Assembly (NCBI RefSeq): GCF_020283565.1
Contig: NC_060065.1
Coordinates: forward strand, 57,697,489 to 57,761,488
DNA from: Trifolium pratense
Taxonomy: Eukaryota > Streptophyta > Magnoliopsida > Fabales > Fabaceae
Length of the DNA: 64,000 bases
Reading direction: 5' to 3'
Below are positions 33,366 to 45,135 of this stretch, in pieces (within the stretch, counting starts at the first letter, position 1; every line of letters starts with the position of its first letter). Under the pieces are notes generated by a model, which ran no database searches, was not told where the DNA came from, and saw nothing but the letters and a program-made list of their open reading frames with translations. Both the position numbers and the translations under genes were made by a program.

Positions 33366-36300
33366 ACAATATTAAATCTTTCTCTTGTTTGAACAATCGG
33401 GTATGTATATTTTGCACTAGTGTTTTCATTTTATGTAACAGATTTTTAGAACAAACAGAATTGATGACATGTGTTTTCCGAACAGATTTTGTGGTTTCTT
33501 CTGGAAGGTGGAGAGAATAGGTAGATGTCTCCTATTTGATTTGCTACTGCATCAATTATAATTTTTATGTCTATTTTTATATGAACTTTTAAAATTTATT
33601 TATGTTTTAATTCAAACTTTGGAAAAGAGATTGGAGTGGAAAGAAGGAGGGGGGAGAAGGTGGTGGGGGGTTGAAAGGAGTCGCAATCTGGGTCTAGGTT
33701 ACCGTGAAAAGGTGCCGGATTTGTTTCAAAAAAGATATTTATGCTCACGCACGGTAGGTAACTATAATTTCACTTTTGATATCAATTCATTTTCTTTAAG
33801 AATGTGTGTAGAAAATGACAGTTTACCAATGGAGTTTGCTTTTACACTAGCAGTATTTTTGATCTAGCAGGTACTAAATTCTGTAATTATAACTCTTCAT
33901 TCTGTTATTGAAAGTATGTTTTAAAACTAAGCTTCATGAAGAACTCAGATTTTTATTCTGTTATGGCGTATTTGTGTATTTTGTCGTAGGATTTCCTTCC
34001 ACGACGAGGAGTGTAATTTATGCCATCATTCAGGTTCTTATTTTTAACTTAACCAATAGTTCTTGGAAAATCCAATTTTGTTTCCCTCAAACCAACTCAA
34101 TCATGTTTGGAATTACCTTAATTTAATGGAATTACAACAGTTTCTACTTATTTCATTGTTGAATTTTTTTCAATTTTGTTAGCTTAGTAGAGTATTGGTC
34201 AACATGTTGTCAAGTATGAATCTGATGATGCCGCTTTGGAGTAAACTTCCCCTTTAGTGCCTCTGTGCGCGCACGTGTACTTGCGTGTACGCGTGCACCG
34301 AGTCCCCATTATTTGCTCCAATGTCTGACATTGCAATCAAAATCGGTCAGGTCTTAGTCAATACAATTGGTGAAAACCCCACCCTGTGTCGGATTTCCGA
34401 TACTATCTCGGTACAAAACGAGATAGAAAGGCTAATTGAAGTCGCTACTGAGAGGTGTATTAGCAAAAAATATACTAGTAAATGACAATAGCATCATTCA
34501 TCTGTGAATGAATACTGACAGAGATTAAGAATGTTGACCAAAATAGAAACAAAGAAAAAAGTGATGAGAGTGAGTAAATAGAGAATAAACATAGCAGTAA
34601 ATTACCAAAAAAGAAGAGGAATTTTAGCAATTAGCATATGGGAACTCACAATGTGAGGGGGACAAAGACAAGACAATGAGAAGACTAGTGAGTGACAAAG
34701 GTACGGAAATGATGTCACCTTAATGATCTTAACAGTTGTTAGTACTTAGTAGTAATAATGCCAAAACCAACTGAGTGAGGAGGCAATTGTCTTATCATGC
34801 AGAGATACTCTTTAGTCAATACCTACCGTTCGATTCAAAAATAGAAACTTTTGGATGCATTTGATAAAGTAATGTCTTCCAGGTCCCTACTGTGCTTTCA
34901 GGTGCTTCTGTGATCGCCCCTACACTCTCTGCTCCTCTTCTTTCGGCTGGTGCTATAGTAGTAATAATGCTACAATAACTGTTCTTCTCAAATTACTAGT
35001 GTACTTTCTTCTTTATTACTAGTAACTACTGCTTCGGATAAAACTGATGAAATCTATAAATCAAACAAAATATTATCTGATGTTGTTTAGTTGGTTCAAA
35101 AACTGAATTGAAGAAAATCGAACTAATTCGACTCTCACTTTTAATTTTGAAATTCAATGAACTGATAGGCTAATTCAATATACACTAATACGAAATCACT
35201 CACATCCACAGGTCCAATACAACCTAAAAGTTTGTATTTGAAATTTATTTGTTTTGTATTTTGAATGTATTAAATTCACGTGAACTTTAATTTGATATTT
35301 AAAGTCGTGTCTGCTAAAACCAAACTAAATTGAACTGATGTGAATTGTCTGCTCGAATATATATATTTTTTTATTGAAAATTGAACCAAATTGAACCGTT
35401 ACACCCCTAAAAATGCAATAATGCCTATTAGACCAAAACAGAGAAGACTTTAGAGATCAAATATCATTTATAAAGGAGTATTTACATTTCTATGAACATA
35501 ACTTTTTATTTACCACTTCTACATACATGTTCTATTTCAAAGTTTTATATATGTATGTTGAGTTGAGTACTATATTATTTGAGCAAACCTTACCTTTCTA
35601 CATAAATAAAAGTACATACTACAAGAAAAAATGGAGAATGACAGCTATATATGTTGGGAAATTTGACATGGTGATGTGGACACTACACAAGTCTACAGCA
35701 GTTTCATATTTGTACACTATACAACTGTTTCTTTATTCGGAAAAAGAGATTATTGTTGTTTCCAAACAGTTGTTGATTTTCTTTTTGATTAATCTGTTCA
35801 GATAAGATACAGAAAGTTCAAAAGAGGCTATTAGTATATGAAGCTTATTATGTATGGGGTAAAAAGTGAAGGCAAATGGTAAAAAGTGAAATCGAATTTA
35901 ACCCCCCCTTGATTGATGCTTCTTTCTCCATTTCTTCTATATAATGCCAAATTAATCTGCTACAAACCTGAAAAGCTTCTCCTGTTAGAATCATCAGTGA
36001 ATCTCTCTACTCTCTGCCACTCTAGAAAGACATTGTATTAGCAAATTACTGTTAGGTTAGTTAAGTACTGCAATTGCATACTAATACTATTGTTTTGTTT
36101 TAAGAGTAACAGAATGATGAATCATGGATTTTAATTGAAGTTTATTTTCATTTTAGTCCTTGCTTACTTGGACTATGTTTTTGGAACATATGGTCAATTA
36201 GTCAATAAAAAATAAATGATTTTGTGACTTGAGATAATGTTAGAGACAATTTTGACTAACGGAATGTTGAATCAGGTACTTCAAATGTTTTTTGCGTATT

Positions 36301-36805
36301 CAGAAACGGTTATGACAACGAGTGACACTTTTCAGGATAAAAATGACTGTTTTCACTTTGGAGAGAGTATTTATTGGGTCAATCCTACCATTAATTTTCT
36401 GAATTGGAGCAATTAATCAAAGGGTAGCAAGGTAATTTGAAGATTATAACACAAAAAAACAAAATGATCTTCCCAAAGGTAGGAGGGTAGATTTTGTTTC
36501 ACACACACGCACTGGCCAATAGCCATGTCAGTCAATCACTATTCACTAACAATCCAAAGTCAGTTTAACAATTTCCCAAAAATAAGCAAACAACACACAT
36601 TTACACTGTGTTAATCCTATTTTCATTGGTGAATAAGCCATAGAACCAGATAATTGTCTCGCCCAAAGGAAACATCCCTAAACTTTTATCTAACACATTT
36701 ATTTCAAACTCTTGTTTTTATTTTTCACATCAAATAATTTCAACCACTATATGCATGCTACCTCACCATTCTCCCATTCCTCTCTCAAACACAAACTCCT
36801 TCATC
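33366..36805. other. Long intergenic region, no gene seen
   Basis: About 3.4 kb. One frame beginning at an ATG near 34321 (MSDIAIKIGQVLVNTIG..) looks more protein-like than its neighbours but stops after about 54 codons and is not joined to anything. The last few hundred bases are the putative EPFL promoter. Other open frames are AT-rich and spurious. Confidence 0.4.
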
Positions 36806-37885
36806 ATGTCTATATTCAAAGTTGCAATCACTGTCTCTTTCATTCTTTCTCTCATTGTTCTACTCCCCAAATCAGGTATAGTGTATGTTTGGTTTCAATT
36901 CTGGAGCATCCAGAATTGATTCTGGACGTGTAGAATTGATTCTGACTTGTTTGGTTTCTCAAAAGTAGAATTGATTCTGCCTCCAGAATTGATTCTACTT
37001 GAAGCTAGAAATCGTAGCTTCTGATTCTAGAATTGATTTTTACACTCAAATTTTTTGTTCAACTCACTTTTTCATGAATATATCCAAACATAAACCACTT
37101 CAGCTTAAAATCAATTTTGGCCAGAATCAATTTTACAGAATCAATTCTGCCAAAATCAATTCTCTCCGCCGCAGAACCAAACACACGCATAAAAACAGAG
37201 AAAAAAAAGACACTCATTGTTTTGTTCTTCATAACCTATCTAGTTACATATTTTGATTTCCCGATGAGTCTGATCAAATCACCGTGGCATACTGAGATAC
37301 TTCAAAACTCATCAATCAAAAAACATGTATTCATTATTTTGTCTGGTCCTTTTTGTAAGAAATGACTCAATTTTTAGATTCATTAAATAACTGATGTATT
37401 TGGTTCACATACATCAGTTATTCAATGAGCCTCTAAAAAGTTGACCGTTTCTCATAAAAAAAAATTGAAGAAAGTACTTAATACACATTTTTTGATTGAC
37501 TAGTTTAGAAGTATCTCAGTATGCCACCGTGATTTCAACAGACTTGCTGGGCAATCAAAATATGTAATATATTGTTTTTTTTTTTTTTTTTTTAATGTTT
37601 ATGATTGTTTGTTATGTGGTTGAGCATGCAGGGGGAAGTGTGTTGTGTGATAAGAATGATTTGGAGGAAAGGAAAGTGGTGATAGGGTCAAAACCACCAT
37701 TATGTGTAAACAAATGCAAGAAGTGTAGGCCATGCATGGCTACTGTGGTTGTTAATGATCATGATCATCAAAGGCAAAAGCAAAAGAAGAAGGATTTCAA
37801 ATTTGTTTCCTCTGATCATGAGGAAGATAGCTATTATCTCCTTTCATGGAAATGCAGATGTGGTAATAAGTTTTTTCAACCATGA
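36806..37885 (+). CDS. EPFL secreted cysteine-rich peptide precursor, 107 aa
   Basis: Exon 1 (36806-36875) encodes a signal peptide MSIFKVAITVSFILSLIVLL. Exon 2 (37632-37885) encodes the propeptide and mature peptide; the junction falls in a Gly codon. The mature region has the EPF/EPFL pattern IGSKPPLCVNKCKKCRPCMA with four cysteines, a variable His/Lys-rich loop (VVVNDHDHQRQKQKKK), then SYYLLSWKCRCGNKFFQP with the last two cysteines and the family's usual C terminus. EPFL peptides are apoplastic ligands of ERECTA-family receptor kinases controlling stomata and organ growth (family knowledge). The YY..W.C.C..F.P ending and histidine loop suggest an EPFL7/EPFL8-like member, which I could not confirm. 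The 756-bp intron consists almost entirely of two inverted-repeat elements. Confidence 0.9.
36881..37190. mobile_element. MITE with repeated AGAATTGATT words, in the EPFL intron
   Basis: The left end GTGTATGTTTGGTT faces the right end AACCAAACACACGC as imperfect inverted repeats. The interior repeats AGAATTGATTCT on the left half and AGAATCAATTTT on the right half, so the element folds back on itself. No TSD was settled. Confidence 0.6.
37244..37567. mobile_element. Foldback MITE with a nested palindrome, in the EPFL intron
   Basis: The arms pair over about 85 bp. Both read TTACATATTTTGATT, CACGGTGGCATACTGAGATA (or CACCGTGG..) and CAATCAAAAAA from their own end. The centre (about 37358-37455) is a second palindrome around ACTGATGTATTTGGTTCACA. 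TSDs were not resolved. Confidence 0.65.
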
Positions 37886-39239
37886 TTTAAATTCTATCCA
37901 AACTACACAGTTGGATCATGATCTATTATTTCTTTCTCGGTTATGGAAGGGGGGTTAACTTGTACTCTATGATCTGATGTAGATATACATGTTAATTAGG
38001 TTACTTAGCTTATAATATGCCAGCCTTATTATCATTTTTTTTATCAAGTTATTTACAATCTTTTTAGTATTGCTATCATTAAATTAATTATGTGCTTTCT
38101 ATCCATAAATCATAGTTCAACTGGTAGAAATACCGTTGATTGGACGTCATGATTAAAGTTTGAACTTCGATTCATCCAATTTGTGTGTGTGTGAGTTTTC
38201 TATTTGTCATTTCATCAATGTACGAAAAAAATTATGTGCTTCTAGTCTTTTTTTTTTTACAGTTTTAATGTACTTCTAGCTTGTCAATAACTACTTGAGT
38301 TACTCCAATTTACCTAGTTGCATTTTTTTTTGTTTCTCTAGCCAATTTTGGTCATAAATATGTAGAGAAATTTTTTCCACCCAATATCACTTCATAAATA
38401 TATATTCACAAAAAGTATATAATTTTTGTGTCTCCAAAAGTACATTTATATATGGACAGAAAAGGTTACTCTACAAAAGTATATACTAATTTTAGTGTCT
38501 CCAAAAGTACAATTATGGATACAAAAGGTTACTCTCCAATCCAAAAGTATATAATTTTTGTGTACTTTCAAAACTATATATAGATGTGATTTTTTTTTTA
38601 AAAAAAGTATGGAGTAGAAAAGTTACTTCAATCCTCAAATACTTGAATTTATGAATAGAACAAATTTAATGAAATTAACCTTATTAGGATGATTTAATTT
38701 CAATGTAAGTATTTGATGCACATGCACTTATTAGCATGAGACAGAGTTAGGCAAAGTACACATGAGTTGTGTCCGTAATATTAAATTGGGGTCCGGGGGG
38801 GGGGGGGGGGGGGGGGGGGTTCATATAATAGGAGACCAAAATGTTTGGAACTCAAGAGAAGATTTTACTTGATTTGACTGCAAACCAATTTTTTTCAATG
38901 CTATGAAAACAGTTTCACCCAAATGTCAGCTTCTAACAAGCTAAGCATAGGTAGGTAGGTAGTACAACATTGATTTATGGTAGGAAAAATAATTTGGATA
39001 GATAGTTTATATTTGTTTGTAATTAGAATTCTTTTAAGGAAAATGGTATGTTCTATATTTTGAAGAGGGAGTACTATCTTTTTTTTGTAAATCTAATTTA
39101 ATTTTTTGTTAAAAATGTTAAACTTTTGTAATATGATCTTTGTGATTTTTGTATATATGTATATGATCCTTGTTCTTCCCCTTGACAAACTTGAAATCCT
39201 TAGCATAATGATTCCATTTTTCATAGTTGTAACATTGAA
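37886..39239. other. Intergenic with tandem repeats and a G tract
   Basis: AT-rich. Local tandem repeats containing AAAAGTATATAATTTTTGTG and TCTCCAAAAGTACA lie at about 38405-38575. An unbroken run of 25 G lies at 38795-38819. No gene is seen. Confidence 0.5.
38795..38819 (+). repeat. Homopolymer of 25 G
   Basis: Perfect (G)25 in an otherwise AT-rich region. It could form G-quadruplex structures; its length is likely polymorphic or sequencing-sensitive. Confidence 0.95.
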
Positions 39240-40145
39240 TCTTCTTTTTGTCTTGACTCTTCTTATGATGTTTATGATTTGATAACCTCCTTATTTTGGA
39301 TTTCTATAAATTGGACTCTTCTTGTTTTTGCCCTCGTCTTTCTTTCTTGCCTTTGAATCTATCATTTGCACCACATTTCTTGAATATTTGAGCTTGCAAT
39401 GCCTTAAGGGAATCTTTAATGCATTTTTTGTCAACAAGCCTCAATTCATGAGCTTTCGAGGACTCTTGAAGATCTTCAATCTTTAATGAACGAAAAGCAC
39501 TAGATTCCTCAATTGCCATCACTATGTGATCAAATTGAGGTCTCAATGTATGCATGAGCTTCTTGATGATCATCCGATTCGAAATGGTTTCACCACATGT
39601 CTTCATCGAACGAACCAAGCTTCACCACATGTTTTTATTGAATGCACCAACATCATACCGCTGTGCTTATGTTGGATTGACGTACACCCAATTCTTGAAC
39701 ATCGTATGCTCAGACCACTTCAAGAACATCTTGAAAGCGCCAAACAATATTTTCATTTGAATCTTCCATAATTCTTGCCATCATAAATTGGAAATTCTCA
39801 AGGAATCCATGCCCCCCTACCATCTTCACACGAAGAAGAATGAAATTGGTTTAGAACTGAATTGTTTCACGCAAAATTGATCAAACCCAACAATGTTGGA
39901 CACCAATTTTGTTAAGCGTACTTGCACACCTTAAGAAAGGGAAAAAAAAGAAAGGAAAAAAAAAAGAGACAAAGTATATGACCAAAAGTGAAAGGAGAAT
40001 GTGAAAGTTTTATTCAAATGATTGAGATTATCATGCATATATAATACTCCTTAACTTGTTGCACAAGTTAACTAACTACTTGGTTATCTCGCTAACTAAC
40101 AACTAATCAATCTCTAACTAACTAAGGTTGAATTATACTTCAACA
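39240..40145 (-). mobile_element. Truncated Ty1-copia retrotransposon: 5' LTR plus gag remnant
   Basis: The LTR is 39910-40145; on the minus strand it starts TGTTGAAGTATAATTCAACC and ends CGCTTAACA. Left of it on the minus strand, a broken gag frame (best part 39304-39618) reads TCGETISNRMIIKKLMHTLR and QFDHIVMAIEESS, the UBN2-type copia gag pattern. A damaged zinc knuckle (IQCYNYEKWNHYAKDFK) follows near 39190-39240. No pol, second LTR or TSD was found, so this is an inactive 5' fragment. Confidence 0.75.
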
Positions 40146-41491
40146 GAGCTTACGTGTCATACAGGACTCACCTCTCCCAATCAATAGATCATTAAAATTC
40201 TTGCTTTAGGACTCTTAAAATAATAAAATTCCATAATATTGATGATAACTTTTTTAAAAAAGTTCATCGTATTAACAAAATAATTCAACTTAAAGCCTCT
40301 AATAGTATTACTGACTATGAAGATTGTTCAACTTAAAACCCTCGTACTTAAAGGAATAATTTTTTCTCAGCGTTTGTTTTTAGACCTCCTTTTGCCGTTG
40401 GTATATGAGAAAATGTCTAGTCGTGTGGGTCTTGGGCCGGTTACAATGAATAGATTTTGATGAGATTTTTATTTTGACATGCTACACAATTTCTAATAAC
40501 TACGACGTGAACCCTAGATTTAATTTGTTAATTTATACAAATAAATAAGTCTTTAATGTATTATTCATAAGCTCGTCAAGGTAATTTATAAAAAATAGCT
40601 TATAAAGATACAATTTTCATAGTGAGAACTTATGAATTAACAAAAAAACTTATTTATTTGCATAAACTATTTTTCATAAGTCCAAAAATAAGTCAATACA
40701 AACGGATCTAATAAGAATACTTTAATAAAATTGTTATTGTATTGATTCATGCTTGTTCTTTTCTTCATATTCATTTAGAAAAAGAGGAAAAAGTAAAAAT
40801 AGTATAAAAGACTCCATAAATTTGATATGCTGGACCGCAAACTCGAACTTGCAATTATCCACAAATTTTCAATACTTAACTAGGGTATGTAACCTTTTAC
40901 TGTTGAATTTAAAAGATAAAAAAGTCGAAAACAGACTAAATTAATAACTAAATATTTTTTCGTCTCAAATTATTTGTCACTTTTAAAATAGTAAAGGAAC
41001 ATTTATCAACCGTTTTCAATATTATATTCCCATTAGTTCATCTAACCACTTCATTTCAACTGCTCCAACTAATAAGAAATTTTATTTTCACATACTCCAT
41101 CTATTTTTTTTAAATGTCGTTTTGGTTAAAGAATTGCATTTCTATTTATTTCCCGCTTTCAAAGTCCAATGTAATGACACTAAGGTACTAATCATTTTAC
41201 TCTGAAAATTAATACATAATCCTTAAAATATGTACAAAGGACACTTATGATAAAATGGAGGGTGTAATAATCAATCTTGAGTTACGCCTTTTCTAGAACG
41301 AACCTAACTTATTACTAGTAGAAGATTAAAGACATTAGCTGATGTATGACTTTGAAGTGATATTTTCATATAGACTTTTGTGGTGATGGGAGTGACTAAA
41401 TATAGCTAGGAATTAAGGGGATGTTAGCTACCGTCCATTCTCATTGGTATCAATTATTATGACCAATTTTGAATGCGACATTTTTGTTGTT
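40146..41491. other. Intergenic, no gene seen
   Basis: AT-rich. No coding, RNA or bounded repeat feature can be supported. Confidence 0.4.
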
Positions 41492-41844
41492 CGTTAGAAG
41501 TCTCACATTGGCTAGAGATATGACATAGATAGTCTTTATAAGTGTAGTGCAAACCTTAACTTTCAAGCTAGTTTTTGTGGTTGAATATAGGCCTCCCAAA
41601 TTCTAATATGATATCAGAGCCTATCCTAAGTCCATTTGTTGTTTGTTGTGGAGACATCCCATATTTGGGCCACCTGTTGTTGTTGATTCCACGTTCCAGC
41701 TTGTTCAGTTCTGGACGTGAGGGGGCGTGTTAGAAGTCCCACATTGGCTAGAGATATGACATAGATAGCCTTTATAAGTGTAGTGCAAACCTCAACCTTC
41801 AAGCTAGCTTTTGTGATTGAGTATAGACCTCGCAAATTCTAATA
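41492..41844 (+). mobile_element. TRIM retrotransposon, 353 bp
   Basis: Two 117-bp terminal repeats (41492-41608 and 41728-41844) are nearly identical; both contain TTAGAAGTC.CACATTGGC and end TTCTAATA. The primer-binding site TGATATCAGAGCC (41609-41621) is one base off the usual initiator tRNA-Met site. The polypurine tract GTGAGGGGGCG precedes the right repeat. An exact 5-bp TSD TTGTT flanks it (41487-41491 and 41845-41849). The internal 119 bp is non-coding. Confidence 0.93.
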
Positions 41845-41849
41845 TTGTT

Positions 41850-43705
41850 TATCAACTGTACACTTTTGGGTCACAACTCACAATAGTAGTAAAAGCAACA
41901 AATTATGTTTTCTGTAATTTTTCTGATTTAGAATGCAGAGTGTTTCCATATTAACAACATAAGACTAATTTCTGATCATTTAAAAATTAAGTGTGGATAA
42001 ACAAATATTTTAACTTGGTGAAAATCGAACCTAAAAGCACTAGGTCACCCGAGTCCCACAAAAGATTACTCTATTGGAATAAAGGGTGTTAGTTTTAATT
42101 TTGGTGAACTTCGATCATACAAGTTCATATTTTTCTTGATTTCGGTTTTTCTCAATGTAATATTTCTTTTTCATCTCTAATTAGCTAGTGGGATGCCATG
42201 CCACTTCCACCATCTATTTCAAGTATATAATTCTATTCAAAAAGAAAACCTTTGGGGCCATTAGACAAAATTTGTACAAGTAACATTATGTTTTTTAAAG
42301 GAAACAAGTAACATTATTTAAGTAGTATATAAGTGGATTGTTTAATTTCACGCCTAGCTAGTGAATAGTGCCAAGATATCAATAAGATTTATGCATATCT
42401 TGACTCAAATTATCTTATGAATTATGATAAGTGATAACATTGCACTACTTCACCCATATCTTGACTTAAAATATCTATGCAAGTGTGTGTATAAACTAAC
42501 AACCATAGTGACTAAAGTTTTGTGTTATAAAATGACCAATTATAAGGCAACGCCGTATAGCAACAAAGTATGTGATTAGTTCACCCAATTAAGTGGTGAC
42601 GCATGGTTAGTCTCTTATTGGCAAATGCTATAGATAGTGATGTTACATACAAAATAAATTCTAGGCCGTTCAATTTTGCAACTAATAGAATATAGAAACA
42701 TAGGCATGGTATGGGTCCCCAACCCATTCTATAATGTCACCAACGTGTCTATGAATAAGAAGCTCGTTAGGAATATTAAATGGGTGAGTGAGGGGTTAAT
42801 GCCCGCAAAATTACAATATACCTAGGATATTTTGTGGAGAAAATATCTGAAAAAAAAAATGAGATACAAATGTATGTCATGGGTGAGAATAGGTCATTAA
42901 AAAGTCATGTAAAACTTCTCCATTATAAATAGATAAGATTAACACATTTTTAAAAGTTTATTTAGTTGACAAGATCACACTCTCTCTCAACCTTTATGTT
43001 CTGAACATAATTTAAATTTATCCGAAGAGATAAAAGGGAATGTTAAGAATTTACGGTGGTGAACTGGTAGAAGAATTCTCCGAGTTGGATAACGGAATTC
43101 GAGCGTTGAATATGACCGACGATGGAAAAAAGAGGGGTACCTGCAAAAGACACTTTGACGCCCAAGTCCATATAGGTTTGAGGTGGAGTAGATGTTAGAG
43201 TAATGCATATCTTGAGAGGTGGTGAATGGTTATATATTTAGGCCAATTGATGTGACATTGGGCTTGCGTGAAGTGTATGTTTTAGAGAGTAAGGATAGAA
43301 TACCCGATCCTACCACGTGAGAATGTTTATATAGTCATCAGTGCGGAGCCAAAACCATTGATATGAGGACAGATACGTCGCCCTTGTCAATAATGGCCAA
43401 TAATCTACTGTAAATATCAATCATTTCGATTGATGTTGGCCGTTACAAAAAGCTGACTTCTATGACCGTTGAACAGTGGAAGGCGACTTTGGTCCTCGGT
43501 GATTGGGCCCAGTCCAGAACACCTTATTTAATACTTGTATACTCATCGATAAAAATACGTTAAAAACTTACTTCCACAAATATTAATACTATTATATATA
43601 TAATTTTAAATGTGAGACGTAAGTTACTATTAATGATTATTTCGACTAAAAGTTATGGTTAATTAGACTACAATTAAAAATTCATTAATCACTTGGAGCA
43701 CCGAT
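41850..43705. other. Intergenic with a retroelement-like segment
   Basis: Mostly AT-rich. From about 42990 to 43510 the sequence is richer in GC and resembles gypsy-type LTR/leader sequence (ATGACCGACGATGG, GGGTACCTGCAAAAGACACT, GACGCCCAAGTC). Its boundaries, PBS and TSD were not found. No gene is seen. Confidence 0.35.
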
Positions 43706-43714
43706 GGAGATTGA

Positions 43715-44202
43715 GGATTAAACCATCATATTGGTCTCTGTCTCTGTAATTCGCTCTCAAATAGGTCTGTCACTCTTTTATATTTCAAATTAGTCCATAT
43801 CCCTGCAAAGGTTTTTTGATTTGGTTCCTCCGTGAACATTTGTTTTAGTTACTGTCAAATAAATCTCTCTCTCTCTATCTTCGTCCACTTTCTATCAAAA
43901 TAGTTTTTGACGCCTCCAACTTACCGTCAAATTAATCTATAATTTTACCAATTTTCATCAAATAATCTTTATTTTAAATTGACCGTTGACTTGCTAACAC
44001 TTAAACTGTGTGATGTTATAGTTCACGTGACACTTAACACTCCACTTCAACGCATTTAACGCTGACATGTTAGAAAACTGATGTCAACAGAGAGACCATA
44101 TTGAGAAACATTTACAGAGATAAGAACTAATTTGAGATATTGAAAGAGTCAATGACCTATTTGAGAGTCGATTACAAAGAGGACTAATTTAGTGGTTTAC
44201 TC
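43715..44202. mobile_element. MULE-type MITE, 488 bp
   Basis: Long imperfect TIRs: left GGATTAAACCATCATATTGG, right end read inward GAGTAAACCACTAAATTAGT. Similarity continues inward (CTCTCAAATAGGTC, CAAATTAGT). An exact 9-bp duplication GGAGATTGA (43706-43714 and 44203-44211) indicates a Mutator-like element. Non-coding. Confidence 0.85.
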
Positions 44203-44391
44203 GGAGATTGAGTCTTACAAAAATACCGCGAATCAATGAACAAATCTTGAATGATTGATTTAAATTCCCTATTTTGAATAAATACGCGGTTACACAGTTA
44301 TTTTTTATCTCAAGCATTAATATATGAGTTCACACAATTCGAATTACATAATAACAAATTTCGTTTAAAACTATCCAAGAGCTCATAGATC

Positions 44392-44566
44392 ATGGGCGGA
44401 TCTACAGCCCGACCACTTGCCCAGGTTCTGGTAAAAAATTTGGTACTTTAGGGAATAAAGGGCAAAACTGAGATTTTTAGGGGTTAATTTAAGGCAAAAC
44501 TGAATTTTTTTGTTCAAAACTGAGATTTTGCCCAAACTTTATAATTTTTCTGGCTCCGCCACTGAC
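44392..44566. repeat. Possible hAT MITE remnant
   Basis: The left end CATGGGCGGATCTACAG and right end CTGGCTCCGCCACTG are degenerate hAT-like inverted repeats (compare 169-858). Between them ACTGAGATTTT-like words repeat. No 8-bp TSD was found. Confidence 0.4.
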
Positions 44567-45135
44567 TTAAATGAGATGATACAAGTCTCTTCTAGCTTAA
44601 CCAAGGACCTGAGTTCGATCCCTAAATTGGGCATGTATGAATTTATGAAGAGTTTTCCATTCAATCCATTTAGATTACACAAAGATTCGAAGGATTAGTT
44701 TCTACAGTTAAGCGTAGAAAATACCCGATTTACGATGAAGAAAAGTCTGTATAAAACTTATGGTCCTTAATCTGAGATAGTTTAGATTGAAAAGTGCTTG
44801 ATGTTGTTATTGTAGCAAATCCAAATCATGAGTGAGTGGTATCCAATATCCATTAATAATTTCTCATATGTCTTAATCTTAAACTTGTATTTTCATGATC
44901 ATATACTACTAATGCCGCCATATATACACCGCTTCATGAATAAAATATAGTCACGTCTCACCCTTTTCTTTCCTTCTCTATAGACCTACCTTCAATTCTC
45001 TTCTCTTCTCTTCTTTCAATATTCATTCACTCACTCTCTATATCACTCACTTTCTATTCTATCACCTTTCATTCTTAGTGCTTCAACACTTTTTCACTCC
45101 CTAGCCACCACTTCTTTCAACTTTTCCAAAAAACC
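44567..45135. promoter_or_regulatory. Upstream region of the TPR-like gene
   Basis: The last 200 bp are pyrimidine-rich (CTTCTCTATAGACC, TCTCTTCTCTTCTTTC), like a plant leader. Sites were not fixed. Confidence 0.35.

Noticed and set aside
33619..33867. 82-codon frame rich in Trp/Gly/Arg
   Set aside because: Composition follows a GGGGAGAAGG-type purine tract. No motif, no codon-use signal.
34285..34485. Frame reading MSDIAIKIGQVLVNTIG..., faintly like the start of a coiled-coil NBS-LRR protein
   Set aside because: Only about 54 codons, with no continuation, P-loop or splice site found downstream. The similarity is too weak to call.
39526..39771. Plus-strand frames opposite the copia gag
   Set aside because: The gag pattern is on the minus strand in phase with its LTR; the plus frames are shadows.
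42987..43208. 73-codon minus-strand frame
   Set aside because: Lies in a retroelement-like segment; no protein family recognised.
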